A stretch of 64,000 nt of DNA from Verrucomicrobiaceae bacterium (GTDB lineage: Bacteria; Verrucomicrobiota; Verrucomicrobiia; Verrucomicrobiales; Verrucomicrobiaceae). Both the position numbers and the translations under genes were made by a program. Of the stretch, positions 51,454-61,800 are shown in pieces; position 1 is the first letter of the stretch, and every line of letters starts with the position of its first letter. Below the pieces are notes generated by a model that was not told the DNA's origin, ran no database searches, and was given only the letters and a program-made list of their open reading frames with translations. The stretch is from the NCBI GenBank assembly GCA_021151605.1, contig JAGKWZ010000003.1, positions 13,247-77,246 on the forward strand. Direction: 5' to 3'.

Positions 51454-53202
51454 TTACAACCTCGGCTTCTCCGGCTTGATCGGTGCATCAGCTGATCTCA
51501 CGCCCTTCACCGTCGTCTTGCGTTTGTAGAGCTTGTCGCTGCTGCACGCGTAGAGTTCGTCGAAGTTGGCACCGCCGAAGACGGCGTTCGCCAGCCATTT
51601 GCGCTGGGGTTTGGCGATGATGCCATTCACGCGGCCTGCCTGATCGCAGAACTGGATGCCGAGATGGGTGGTGACGTAGAGGCGGCCTTTGCTGTCCACG
51701 GTCATGCCATCGGCACCGCTTTCCATCACGCCATCGGGCAGGCGCAGGTGATGGTAGGGCTGCTTGGCGCTGAGGGTGCCATCGGCTTCGATGTGGTAGC
51801 TCCAGACAAACTGCCCACGCATATCCGCCACGAGCAGCAGGCTTTGATCGGGCGTCAAACGCACGCCGTTCGGGAAAGCGATGCCTCCCTTGTCATTAGT
51901 ATCGACCACACGCTTCTCACCCTTGGGTGTAATGAGCCACACCTGCTTGTGCGGTGGATCGGTGACGTAAAGATTGCCGTTCTGGGCCACGCAGAGGTCG
52001 TTGGATTCGATGCCGTCGGCGATCACCGTTGCCTTGGCCGCTTCGTCGTAGGCCACGATCTGCTTCTTGCCATTCGCACAGGCAAAGAGACGGCCATCGG
52101 GGCCGAACATCAGGCCGTTGGCCTTGCCTGTGTCTTCAGCGAAGACGCTGACCTTGCCATCGAGCCCGACCTTGTGGATGCGGCTGTTCGGGATGTCGGT
52201 GAAGAAGACTTCGCCCTTCGCATTCACGGCGGGGCCTTCAGTGAAGCCATGGCCTTCGCTCACGAGCTGCCATTCGCTATCGGTGCCGAGCACTTCCATC
52301 ACGGGTGCTTTCGACCCCACACCCTTCGTCACAGGTTTCGGCCAGTCTTTCCAGATCCAGCGCATGGCATCGGGGAAGATCGCCGTGGCGTGTTTGCCAT
52401 TGTGGCCGCCATCGCCCCAGACGTGGTTCACTTCGTATCCGGCGAATTCAAAGGCCGAGAGCATCTCTTGGTTCGCGAGGAACCAGTTCCCGCCGGTGCC
52501 ATTGGCGTCGTTGCTGCCGTCTTGGAGGAAGACGCGCAGCGCCTTGGGCTCAAACTTGCGGATCATCACCGGGTAGTCATTGCCGCCGCGCTGATCGACA
52601 TAGGTGCCGATGGTGCTGAACACGCGACTGAAAGCCTCGGGCCGTTCCCAAGCTGCCGTGAAGGCGGCGATGGCTCCGCTGCTGCTGCCGGCGATGCAGC
52701 GGTCATTGCCATTTTGGGAAAGTCGGATCGCCCGGCCATCGCTGGTCTTTTGCTTCTCCACCTCGGGCAGCAGTTCTTCGAGAAGGAAGCGCGCATAGGC
52801 ATCGCCGAGGCCGTCATACTCCACGCTGCGATTGAAGCGATCCAGCGCTGTGCTGCCATCGCGGGCAGGCACACGACCATGCATGACGAAGACGCCGATG
52901 GTCACCGGCATCTCCTTCTTCGCGATCAGATTATCAAACACCACGGGCGCCTGATTTTGAATGCCGTCCTGGTTCACATGCACGCAAGCCGGTTTGTCCG
53001 GCGAATACTGCGCGGGCACATAGATCCAGTAGTCCCGCACCGTGCCGGGGAAGATCTTGCTGCTCTTGAATTCAAACTTCAGCACCTCGCCCTTGGGCAC
53101 GCCCGGCTGTGGTTTGGAGTCGGGGCCGGGAACGTAGTCATCCGCCGCAAAGGAAGGACTGGAGACAAGAAGGGAAAGCGTCAGAGCGCGAAAGAGAGTC
53201 AT
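51454..53202 (-). CDS. Exported esterase-SMP-30/gluconolactonase fusion
   Basis: 582 aa from the ATG at 53202 with signal peptide MTLFRALTLSLLVSSPSFA. Residues ~50-300 are an esterase domain of the Fes/IroE/esterase D type: RDYWIYVPAQYSPDKPACVH, VFVMHGRVPARDGSTALDRF and the nucleophile elbow IAGSSSGAIAAFTAAW; FLQDGSNDANGTGGNWFL and VWGDGGHNGKHATAIF supply the likely acid and histidine. Residues ~315-575 are an SMP-30/gluconolactonase/LRE six-bladed propeller (EGHGFTEGPAVNAKGEVFFT, ANGLMFGPDGRLFACANG, GGIAFPNGVRLTPDQSLLLV, DGMTVDSKGRLYVTT). The long ORF upstream of 53202 is a shadow. Both domains seem complete. Confidence 0.85.
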   Translation of the reverse strand: MTLFRALTLSLLVSSPSFAADDYVPGPDSKPQPGVPKGEVLKFEFKSSKIFPGTVRDYWIYVPAQYSPDKPACVHVNQDGIQNQAPVVFDNLIAKKEMPVTIGVFVMHGRVPARDGSTALDRFNRSVEYDGLGDAYARFLLEELLPEVEKQKTSDGRAIRLSQNGNDRCIAGSSSGAIAAFTAAWERPEAFSRVFSTIGTYVDQRGGNDYPVMIRKFEPKALRVFLQDGSNDANGTGGNWFLANQEMLSAFEFAGYEVNHVWGDGGHNGKHATAIFPDAMRWIWKDWPKPVTKGVGSKAPVMEVLGTDSEWQLVSEGHGFTEGPAVNAKGEVFFTDIPNSRIHKVGLDGKVSVFAEDTGKANGLMFGPDGRLFACANGKKQIVAYDEAAKATVIADGIESNDLCVAQNGNLYVTDPPHKQVWLITPKGEKRVVDTNDKGGIAFPNGVRLTPDQSLLLVADMRGQFVWSYHIEADGTLSAKQPYHHLRLPDGVMESGADGMTVDSKGRLYVTTHLGIQFCDQAGRVNGIIAKPQRKWLANAVFGGANFDELYACSSDKLYKRKTTVKGVRSADAPIKPEKPRL

Positions 53203-53314
53203 GGCGGCGCGGAGTCTGAGATCGTGACCTGGAATGTCAAAGGAAAGGCCGTGGTTTGGCGCCGACTCTCGATCCTGCCGATGAACTCGGCCTGATGAGT
53301 ACGTAACAGAGTCC

Positions 53315-54688
53315 ATGCACTTCCGTTCCCTCATCGCATTCCTGTCGTGGTCGCTGCTCGCATCGAGTGATGCGCAGGAGATCAAAGACGGCCAGTTTCC
53401 TGTGATCTCCAACCTTCGAGCTGGAGTCGCAAAGATCGACATCACACCGCCCGATGCAGCAGCCACCAAGATCGTAGGCCATGTGCGGCAGGTCACTGGC
53501 GTGCGCGATCCATTGCACGCCGGTGTCTTGATCCTCGATGACGGCGAAACAAAGGCCGCCATCGTCACGCTCGACACCATCGGTGCCTGGGAAGATATGG
53601 TGCGGGATGCGCGATCGAGGATCGAGACGGAAACCGGTGTGCCTGCGGCGAACATCCTCGTCGCTGCCTCGCACAATCATTCCGGTCCAGGCTATGTCGA
53701 AAACATGCGCTGGGCGGCAGACCTCATCAACAAACTCGGCACCGCCGCCAAACAAGCGGTGAGCGCGATGAAGCCCGTGAGCATCGGCTATGGCGAAGAC
53801 CGCATCAGCTTCGGCATCAACCGCCGCAAGACCTACGATGGCCGCGCCGTCGTCAGTCTGAATCCCGATGGTCCGAACGATCCACGCGTGAAGGTGCTGC
53901 GCTTCGATGATGGCACCTCGCTCACGCCCATGTCGGTGATCATGCATGCCGTGTGCCATCCTTGCTTTTTCACCTGGGGCGACAAAGGCTCGCAACCCTA
54001 TCCCAAAGGCTACCCCAAGATGAGCGCCGACTTCCCCGGCGAAGCGCAGAGCTTTGTCGAGATGTGCTACGCGCAAAAGACCAGCGTCATGTTCCTGCAA
54101 GGTTGCGCAGGCGACATCCGGCCCAACTTGCCCGGCTATCCCTATCGCTGCGCGGATGAGGCCGACATCCAGTGGGCAGGGCGCGATCTTGGTGGAGCGG
54201 TGGCACGTGCCACGGCCTTCAGCGTCACCCGCGAGCAAATGCGCAAGCGCGAGACCTTCTACCAGATCCGCGTCGCCAGCGAGGTGGTCGAACTTCCTGG
54301 CAAAGAGGGGCCCGTGAATGCCGAACTGATGGCCTTGAAGATCGGGCCCTACCTGCTGCTCACCATGCCTGGCGAGCCGATGGTCGAGTTTGGTTTCCAA
54401 CTCGAAAAAGCCATCGCCGACCGCGCCACGCCGATCATTGTCGGTTATGCCAATGGTAACATCGGTTACATCGCCACCGCTGCAGCTCACAAGGTCGGCG
54501 GCTATGAGCCGAACCGCTCCATCCTCAATCCCGAGGCTGAGAAAGTGATCATCAAACAACTTGGCTCACTCGCCGACCGCGTCGTCGGGGATGTCTTCGA
54601 AAGCTTCTCCAAGCATCCTAAAGACATGCAGAAGCGCGAGTCCGAGGAAAAAGCCCGCCTGAATGCCGCACCCGCCCCGAAACCCTGA
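53315..54688 (+). CDS. Exported neutral/alkaline ceramidase-like protein
   Basis: 457 aa with a signal peptide (MHFRSLIAFLSWSLLASSDA). AGVAKIDITPPDAA opens the neutral/alkaline non-lysosomal ceramidase N-terminal domain; VTLDTIGAWEDMVRDARSRI, ILVAASHNHSGPGYV (zinc-binding His) and ALKIGPYLLLTMPGEPMVE are family blocks. Length is shorter than full ceramidases (~640 aa), lacking the C-terminal Ig-like domain, as is common in PVC homologues. Substrate may be an amide lipid or other amide. Head-to-head with the esterase fusion gene. Confidence 0.82.
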   Translation: MHFRSLIAFLSWSLLASSDAQEIKDGQFPVISNLRAGVAKIDITPPDAAATKIVGHVRQVTGVRDPLHAGVLILDDGETKAAIVTLDTIGAWEDMVRDARSRIETETGVPAANILVAASHNHSGPGYVENMRWAADLINKLGTAAKQAVSAMKPVSIGYGEDRISFGINRRKTYDGRAVVSLNPDGPNDPRVKVLRFDDGTSLTPMSVIMHAVCHPCFFTWGDKGSQPYPKGYPKMSADFPGEAQSFVEMCYAQKTSVMFLQGCAGDIRPNLPGYPYRCADEADIQWAGRDLGGAVARATAFSVTREQMRKRETFYQIRVASEVVELPGKEGPVNAELMALKIGPYLLLTMPGEPMVEFGFQLEKAIADRATPIIVGYANGNIGYIATAAAHKVGGYEPNRSILNPEAEKVIIKQLGSLADRVVGDVFESFSKHPKDMQKRESEEKARLNAAPAPKP

Positions 54689-54713
54689 TCGCCACTCCCA
54701 ACACTTTACCGCC

Positions 54714-55565
54714 ATGTCCACTTTCGACGACGAAGTCGCCCGCCGAGCCTACTGGGCTGATCAAATGGAACAAGGTTACGCGATCGTGCAAAAGCTGATC
54801 GAGTTCCCTGTGAACGAATGCGGCGAGCGTTTCGCCTCACTGCCCGAGGCTGCCGCAGCAGCCAATGTGGAGATGCTCTTCTCCACCAGCAAGATCGCAG
54901 GGGAACTGGAGCGCGTTTACTTCATGCGGGAAAGTCTGGTGCATGATGTCGTCACCATCGGCCGCGAGATGAATGAGCGCGGCTGGGTTTTGAAGATCGA
55001 GGACTGCTTCCGTTCACTCGACATGCAGCGCCAGTTGGTGCGCAAGCCATCCGTCTTCGACAATGTCTTGAAGAAGTGCATCTGGGAACTCGGCGGTGCG
55101 ATCCCAACCACGGAGATGATGTTTCGCCGCGCCATCGTGCTGACGGCAAACATGCCCAAGATCGGCGCCCACATGTCCGGCTCTGCCATCGATATCTCCG
55201 TCTTCCATCGCGACGATGGCACCGAAGTCTGGCGCGGTTATCCCTACCTCGAAATGAGCGAATGCACCCCCATGCGTTCCCCCTTCGTCGCTCCCGAGCA
55301 TATCGCCACGCGGCTCGAAATCGCCGCGATGATGGAGAAACATGGCTTCATCCACTTCCCCTTTGAGTTCTGGCACTTCGACAAAGACGACGCCGGCATG
55401 CACATCCTCACCGGCAACCCCGCGCCCTGCCGCTTCGGTCCCGTGAACTGGAATCCGCAGACGAATGAAGTCACCCCCGTCGAGAATCCTCTCGAACTCC
55501 TGAACCCTCTCTCCGTGATCGAGAAGGAGATTGCAGCAGCCTTGGAGCGGATGCAGACGACCTGA
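54714..55565 (+). CDS. VanX-like M15 D-Ala-D-Ala dipeptidase family protein
   Basis: 283 aa, no signal peptide. Zinc-dipeptidase motif KIGAHMSGSAIDISVF gives H153 and D160, and FEFWHFDKDD gives E218 and H221. Spacing H-7-D-58-E-3-H is identical to that of enterococcal VanX (H116, D123, E181, H184 from memory), and the second-shell Arg may be R100. An N-terminal ~60-residue region (FPVNECGERFASLPEAAAAA) is also VanX-like. No vanH, vanA or two-component genes are adjacent, so peptidoglycan recycling or D-Ala-D-Ala catabolism is more likely than glycopeptide resistance. It follows the ceramidase-like gene by 25 bp. An upstream ATG at 54663 overlaps that gene and is less likely. Confidence 0.85.
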   Translation: MSTFDDEVARRAYWADQMEQGYAIVQKLIEFPVNECGERFASLPEAAAAANVEMLFSTSKIAGELERVYFMRESLVHDVVTIGREMNERGWVLKIEDCFRSLDMQRQLVRKPSVFDNVLKKCIWELGGAIPTTEMMFRRAIVLTANMPKIGAHMSGSAIDISVFHRDDGTEVWRGYPYLEMSECTPMRSPFVAPEHIATRLEIAAMMEKHGFIHFPFEFWHFDKDDAGMHILTGNPAPCRFGPVNWNPQTNEVTPVENPLELLNPLSVIEKEIAAALERMQTT

Positions 55566-55584
55566 GGCAGCAGCCCCTGCCAGA

Positions 55585-55818
55585 TCAGGGATTCATCCAG
55601 GCATCAAAGGCCGCGTCCACACGCTGGAGCATCTCCGCCGTGCTACGCTTCGCGTCCGTGAACTGATTCCACTTCGTGGCATCCTGGTTCTTCCCCGAGC
55701 CTTCGATCTCCGCGATGAACTCCTCCACGAGAGCCAACTGCTTCGAATGCTGTTCACGCAGATGCGTTTTGCAGGTGGTGCCGGTTTGGTTCAGACGATT
55801 CTTAGTGCCGATGCTCAT
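55585..55818 (-). CDS. Small helical protein beside the CRISPR array
   Basis: 77 aa from the ATG at 55818 (MSIGTKNRLNQTGTT), predicted helical, with HLREQHSKQLALVEEFIAEI and RSTAEMLQRVDAAFDAWM. No recognised family and no signal peptide. It is placed between the VanX-like gene (convergent, 19 bp) and the degenerate end of the array, 55 bp away, transcribed away from the array. A real small gene is plausible by composition, but chance cannot be excluded. Confidence 0.45.
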   Translation of the reverse strand: MSIGTKNRLNQTGTTCKTHLREQHSKQLALVEEFIAEIEGSGKNQDATKWNQFTDAKRSTAEMLQRVDAAFDAWMNP

Positions 55819-55873
55819 GGGCCACCTTGGCACGCATCTCTAAATACAACAGCACGATCCGTTTGGGACGATG

Positions 55874-58800
55874 TTGGCAATCCGCGCCGCCCTCACGGGC
55901 GGCGGCTCGAGTAGATTGTGGTGCCGTTTTTGGTGACGTTGTTTCAATCCGCGCCGCCCTCACGGGCGGCGGCCTCCTTGCTAGGATCAAGCATCGCCCT
56001 CGGTTCAGTTTCAATCCGCGCCGCCCTCACGGGCGGCGGCTCGCCACCTGGCGTGCCATCCTGCCCAGCATCACGTTTCAATCCGCGCCGCCCTCACGGG
56101 CGGCGGCGAGAACTATCCTCGGCAATGAGCTTGTGCATCAAGTTTCAATCCGCGCCGCCCTCACGGGCGGCGGCGGTTAGGGAGGCGAGGAGGGTGCTGC
56201 CGTCCGGTGTTTCAATCCGCGCCGCCCTCACGGGCGGCGGCAGCCGCGATCCGTCATGAGCTGGAGGAGGTGAGAAGTTTCAATCCGCGCCGCCCTCACG
56301 GGCGGCGGCTGCGCGAGGCGGTCGCGGCAGCCTCTCAGCTCTGGTTTCAATCCGCGCCGCCCTCACGGGCGGCGGCCTGCATGATGGCCCGTGTTAAGAC
56401 GTGGCTGCAAGTTTCAATCCGCGCCGCCCTCACGGGCGGCGGCAAGGTTCATCATTGAGCGTGACGTTCAGGCGATGTTTCAATCCGCGCCGCCCTCACG
56501 GGCGGCGGCCGTGCCAGCGCAGCTCAATCAGGAGCTTCAGCAGGTTTCAATCCGCGCCGCCCTCACGGGCGGCGGCTGGAGGCTATGATGGAGCTGGCAG
56601 ACGCGAAGCTGTTTCAATCCGCGCCGCCCTCACGGGCGGCGGCCTAGTGCCTCAGGTGCCGAAATCTGGGCAAAAAAGTTTCAATCCGCGCCGCCCTCAC
56701 GGGCGGCGGCCGGGGTCCATCACCTTACCTGCCTGCGACTCGTTGTTTCAATCCGCGCCGCCCTCACGGGCGGCGGCTTCTCAAGGGGCGCGGGATTACG
56801 CACTCGCAGGAGTTTCAATCCGCGCCGCCCTCACGGGCGGCGGCGCTTGCCGATGTGGCGGAAGCTGCAGGCGTGACGGTTTCAATCCGCGCCGCCCTCA
56901 CGGGCGGCGGCAAGGGCGTGTTCCTGTTCACTGGCACTCCGGTAACGTTTCAATCCGCGCCGCCCTCACGGGCGGCGGCCCCTTGCCCATGATAAGGGCT
57001 CGAAAGAGCCACAGTTTCAATCCGCGCCGCCCTCACGGGCGGCGGCCCGTGAATAGGTTGCACCACGATGAATAATACAGCGTTTCAATCCGCGCCGCCC
57101 TCACGGGCGGCGGCCGCCAGGGCGCACTTGGTCGATGGCCTTCACAAAGTTTCAATCCGCGCCGCCCTCACGGGCGGCGGCGTTCGTAGTCTGAGGCACC
57201 AGCATTGACCCGCAGGTTTCAATCCGCGCCGCCCTCACGGGCGGCGGCGAGATCCACGCCTTTTGGTGCGTGCCAAGCTGGAGTTTCAATCCGCGCCGCC
57301 CTCACGGGCGGCGGCCATCGCCCTGAAAGCACTGATCAAACGCTGGCAGGTTTCAATCCGCGCCGCCCTCACGGGCGGCGGCCGTCAAGCCGCTCTGTCA
57401 TGCCGCTGGGTGGCGTGTTTCAATCCGCGCCGCCCTCACGGGCGGCGGCTGGGATACGAGAACATCAATACCAACAGGAGGAGTTTCAATCCGCGCCGCC
57501 CTCACGGGCGGCGGCCGCAGCCCGTGCAGGATCACAAGATGTCTAGTGGGTTTCAATCCGCGCCGCCCTCACGGGCGGCGGCTGCCAAGCGCTGGAAACC
57601 ATGCGGCCGTGAAACTGTTTCAATCCGCGCCGCCCTCACGGGCGGCGGCTGCTGATGCACTTGAGGTGCTGTGAGCCGCTGATGTTTCAATCCGCGCCGC
57701 CCTCACGGGCGGCGGCCTCTGGGCAAGCTGAGGAAAGGCAAGCTCACGAAGTTTCAATCCGCGCCGCCCTCACGGGCGGCGGCTCTCATTCGCCACGATG
57801 CCGATGACGGCGCGCATGTTTCAATCCGCGCCGCCCTCACGGGCGGCGGCAATCGACAATCTCCTCCTCGGAATGACGCAACTCGTTTCAATCCGCGCCG
57901 CCCTCACGGGCGGCGGCGAGGCCGGTCGGGCATGTGCTCAGCCATGCCGAGGTTTCAATCCGCGCCGCCCTCACGGGCGGCGGCGGCTGCGGCCGCATGA
58001 CTTGGCATCGCTGCGCTGGTTTCAATCCGCGCCGCCCTCACGGGCGGCGGCCAGCAAAAAGAGCTGTCCTCACTGATCCCACAGGGTTTCAATCCGCGCC
58101 GCCCTCACGGGCGGCGGCCTGATGTGGTGGATGGTCTGGGAACGGTGGACATGTTTCAATCCGCGCCGCCCTCACGGGCGGCGGCCCGTGGCTAAGGGCA
58201 TCTTGGTCCTGGCTGCCAAGTTTCAATCCGCGCCGCCCTCACGGGCGGCGGCCCCACTTAGCAACAAAAAGCCCGCCAGTCGGGAGGTTTCAATCCGCGC
58301 CGCCCTCACGGGCGGCGGCCGGCTAGACGGGCTGGGGCTTGCTGGCTCCAGGTGTTTCAATCCGCGCCGCCCTCACGGGCGGCGGCTCCCCACGGCAGCG
58401 GGATCTCGCTTTGGCACGCTGTTTCAATCCGCGCCGCCCTCACGGGCGGCGGCCTACTTACATTTATTCACAGGAGCCCATCGCCGTGTTTCAATCCGCG
58501 CCGCCCTCACGGGCGGCGGCCATCCGCAACGAGGCCGCCGAGTGGCTGGAAGATGTTTCAATCCGCGCCGCCCTCACGGGCGGCGGCCTACTCCGCCATC
58601 GGTGCCAAAGCGGAGGACGACGTTTCAATCCGCGCCGCCCTCACGGGCGGCGGCGGGCTTGGACGATTGGGTGACGCTCGCCGAGGTGGTTTCAATCCGC
58701 GCCGCCCTCACGGGCGGCGGCGCTTCGCCTTCGTGTTGCTCATGCGTAGCCGGGTGTTTCAATCCGCGCCGCCCTCACGGGCGGCGGCCGGCACGGGTGA

Positions 58801-61800
58801 TTTTACGATTGAGTTCTGGGTGTTTCAATCCGCGCCGCCCTCACGGGCGGCGGCTGGGGTGGGGTTGCAGCAAGGGTGCCCTCTTGTTGTTTCAATCCGC
58901 GCCGCCCTCACGGGCGGCGGCTTGTCTTTTTAGAAGGGCTTAACCCTCCGCAGATGTTTCAATCCGCGCCGCCCTCACGGGCGGCGGCTGCCCTGCCCTT
59001 CAATGTTCGCGTTGAAGCGGTTGTTTCAATCCGCGCCGCCCTCACGGGCGGCGGCCCCTCTTGCAGGCCACGCCGGATTTGATCGAGCTGTTTCAATCCG
59101 CGCCGCCCTCACGGGCGGCGGCGGTGGTCGTGATGCTGCTCGTCGTGGTGCTGCCTGTTTCAATCCGCGCCGCCCTCACGGGCGGCGGCCAAGCGCTGGC
59201 ATGAAAAGCACCAGCGCTGTGCAGTTTCAATCCGCGCCGCCCTCACGGGCGGCGGCGAGATGAGACAGAGCGTCTGGCAGATGAGGAGCTGTTTCAATCC
59301 GCGCCGCCCTCACGGGCGGCGGCCAGCGCCTCACTTCCTAACCGCGAACAGCGAACAGTTTCAATCCGCGCCGCCCTCACGGGCGGCGGCGGGATCGTCT
59401 CGCCGGTCACAGCCGCCCCGCCTGGTTTCAATCCGCGCCGCCCTCACGGGCGGCGGCCAGCTCCGACAGCAAGAGCGGCGATTTTGCCGCCGTTTCAATC
59501 CGCGCCGCCCTCACGGGCGGCGGCGTGCTGAGAGTGGCGAGCGGCTTGTCGAGGTTATGTTTCAATCCGCGCCGCCCTCACGGGCGGCGGCCGCCGAATG
59601 GGATGCCAAGCAACCCGAGCCGTGGGTTTCAATCCGCGCCGCCCTCACGGGCGGCGGCCTGACCGAATACGCCACTGGCGTCAGGGACCGTGAGTTTCAA
59701 TCCGCGCCGCCCTCACGGGCGGCGGCGTGCAGGCCCTGGAAGATGCCACCGCGACGGAGGTTTCAATCCGCGCCGCCCTCACGGGCGGCGGCTCCTACCG
59801 CCACGCCCTGGGGCCGTGACCTGGTTGTTTCAATCCGCGCCGCCCTCACGGGCGGCGGCCATCCGTGGCGCACTCGGCGCGCAGGGATTGCAGGTTTCAA
59901 TCCGCGCCGCCCTCACGGGCGGCGGCCGTCAATGGACGAAGCGCCTGAATAGGTGACGATGTTTCAATCCGCGCCGCCCTCACGGGCGGCGGCTGACCGA
60001 GTCTGTCAAAGGTGCTTTCCGTGGCGAGTTTCAATCCGCGCCGCCCTCACGGGCGGCGGCAAGGATAGGAGGCGAGGAGGTTTCATAGTGAAGTGTTTCA
60101 ATCCGCGCCGCCCTCACGGGCGGCGGCCTCGTTCCTCCATCACATCTCGGAGCCGCGCGGCGTTTCAATCCGCGCCGCCCTCACGGGCGGCGGCTGCCAC
60201 GCCTGAAGAGGTGGATGAGCTGCGCAAGGTTTCAATCCGCGCCGCCCTCACGGGCGGCGGCCCGAGACTGCGGTGCAGGCTGGCAAGTTCCTGAAGTTTC
60301 AATCCGCGCCGCCCTCACGGGCGGCGGCTGCCGCGTTGCACCCGGCTGTTGCCGACAACAAGGTTTCAATCCGCGCCGCCCTCACGGGCGGCGGCCATGG
60401 CCGACTTTGCGGCGTGGCAGGTGGAAAACGTTTCAATCCGCGCCGCCCTCACGGGCGGCGGCGATGCACGAACAAATCGCCGAGACACTGGCGAAGTTTC
60501 AATCCGCGCCGCCCTCACGGGCGGCGGCGCGCTACCGAATCCCCTGCGGTGCCGTCTATAAAGTTTCAATCCGCGCCGCCCTCACGGGCGGCGGCTCGGG
60601 TCCATCATGGGCGCTTTGTTCGCGTCATTGTTTCAATCCGCGCCGCCCTCACGGGCGGCGGCAGCCGTGGACGATGGTTTGCGAAGATGGCAGAGAGTTT
60701 CAATCCGCGCCGCCCTCACGGGCGGCGGCGAGGGCGAATTTATTGAAATCAACTCGGCGGGTGTTTCAATCCGCGCCGCCCTCACGGGCGGCGGCCCGAG
60801 AATGCCGGGCTCCTGGATGAAGCCCAAAAGTTTCAATCCGCGCCGCCCTCACGGGCGGCGGCATGATCTCGCTGAGTTTCATCGGCTGCAAACGAAGTTT
60901 CAATCCGCGCCGCCCTCACGGGCGGCGGCGGCTGATAGGCTGGCAGAATTAGCAGCGGAGAGGGTTTCAATCCGCGCCGCCCTCACGGGCGGCGGCGCCT
61001 CGCGAATCGTGCAGCCATGCCGTAACACGCGTTTCAATCCGCGCCGCCCTCACGGGCGGCGGCCCCCTCAATCGGAGCCGTCCAACATTCATCGAGGTTT
61101 CAATCCGCGCCGCCCTCACGGGCGGCGGCGTGCAGCTTGCGCCCGTCATGGTCGCCACACATGTTTCAATCCGCGCCGCCCTCACGGGCGGCGGCCACGG
61201 TGGCAGGATCACGCATCCAGGCGCTCACAGTTTCAATCCGCGCCGCCCTCACGGGCGGCGGCAGCTCGGGCTAGGCCAGTCCATCGGCGAGCGCGTGTTT
61301 CAATCCGCGCCGCCCTCACGGGCGGCGGCTGGTTGCAAGACGCACCTCGTAAGGCAGCGCCTTGTTTCAATCCGCGCCGCCCTCACGGGCGGCGGCAAGA
61401 CAGCACCACACGCACCGGCTACCGCATCACGTTTCAATCCGCGCCGCCCTCACGGGCGGCGGCTCTGGCATTACCGAAATTGATGTAATGGCGGAGAGTT
61501 TCAATCCGCGCCGCCCTCACGGGCGGCGGCTTTGTTCATGCCATTCTGTCAATACATCCCGACAGTTTCAATCCGCGCCGCCCTCACGGGCGGCGGCGCC
61601 AAAAAGATTCCTTTTCGGGACAAGATGCCGAGTTTCAATCCGCGCCGCCCTCACGGGCGGCGGCCAGCAGCGCCTCCATCATCTCTCGCGAGATGCGGTT
61701 TCAATCCGCGCCGCCCTCACGGGCGGCGGCTTACTATGATGGCGCGGCAGGCTGGTTATACGGAGTTTCAATCCGCGCCGCCCTCACGGGCGGCGGCCGG

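Noticed and set aside
51664..53295. 543-codon ORF antisense to the esterase-SMP30 gene
   Set aside because: Shadow ORF; the esterase and propeller motifs are all on the minus strand.
53203..53676. N-terminal 158-codon extension of the esterase-SMP30 ORF
   Set aside because: It is antisense to the ceramidase-like gene and would displace the clear signal peptide at 53202.
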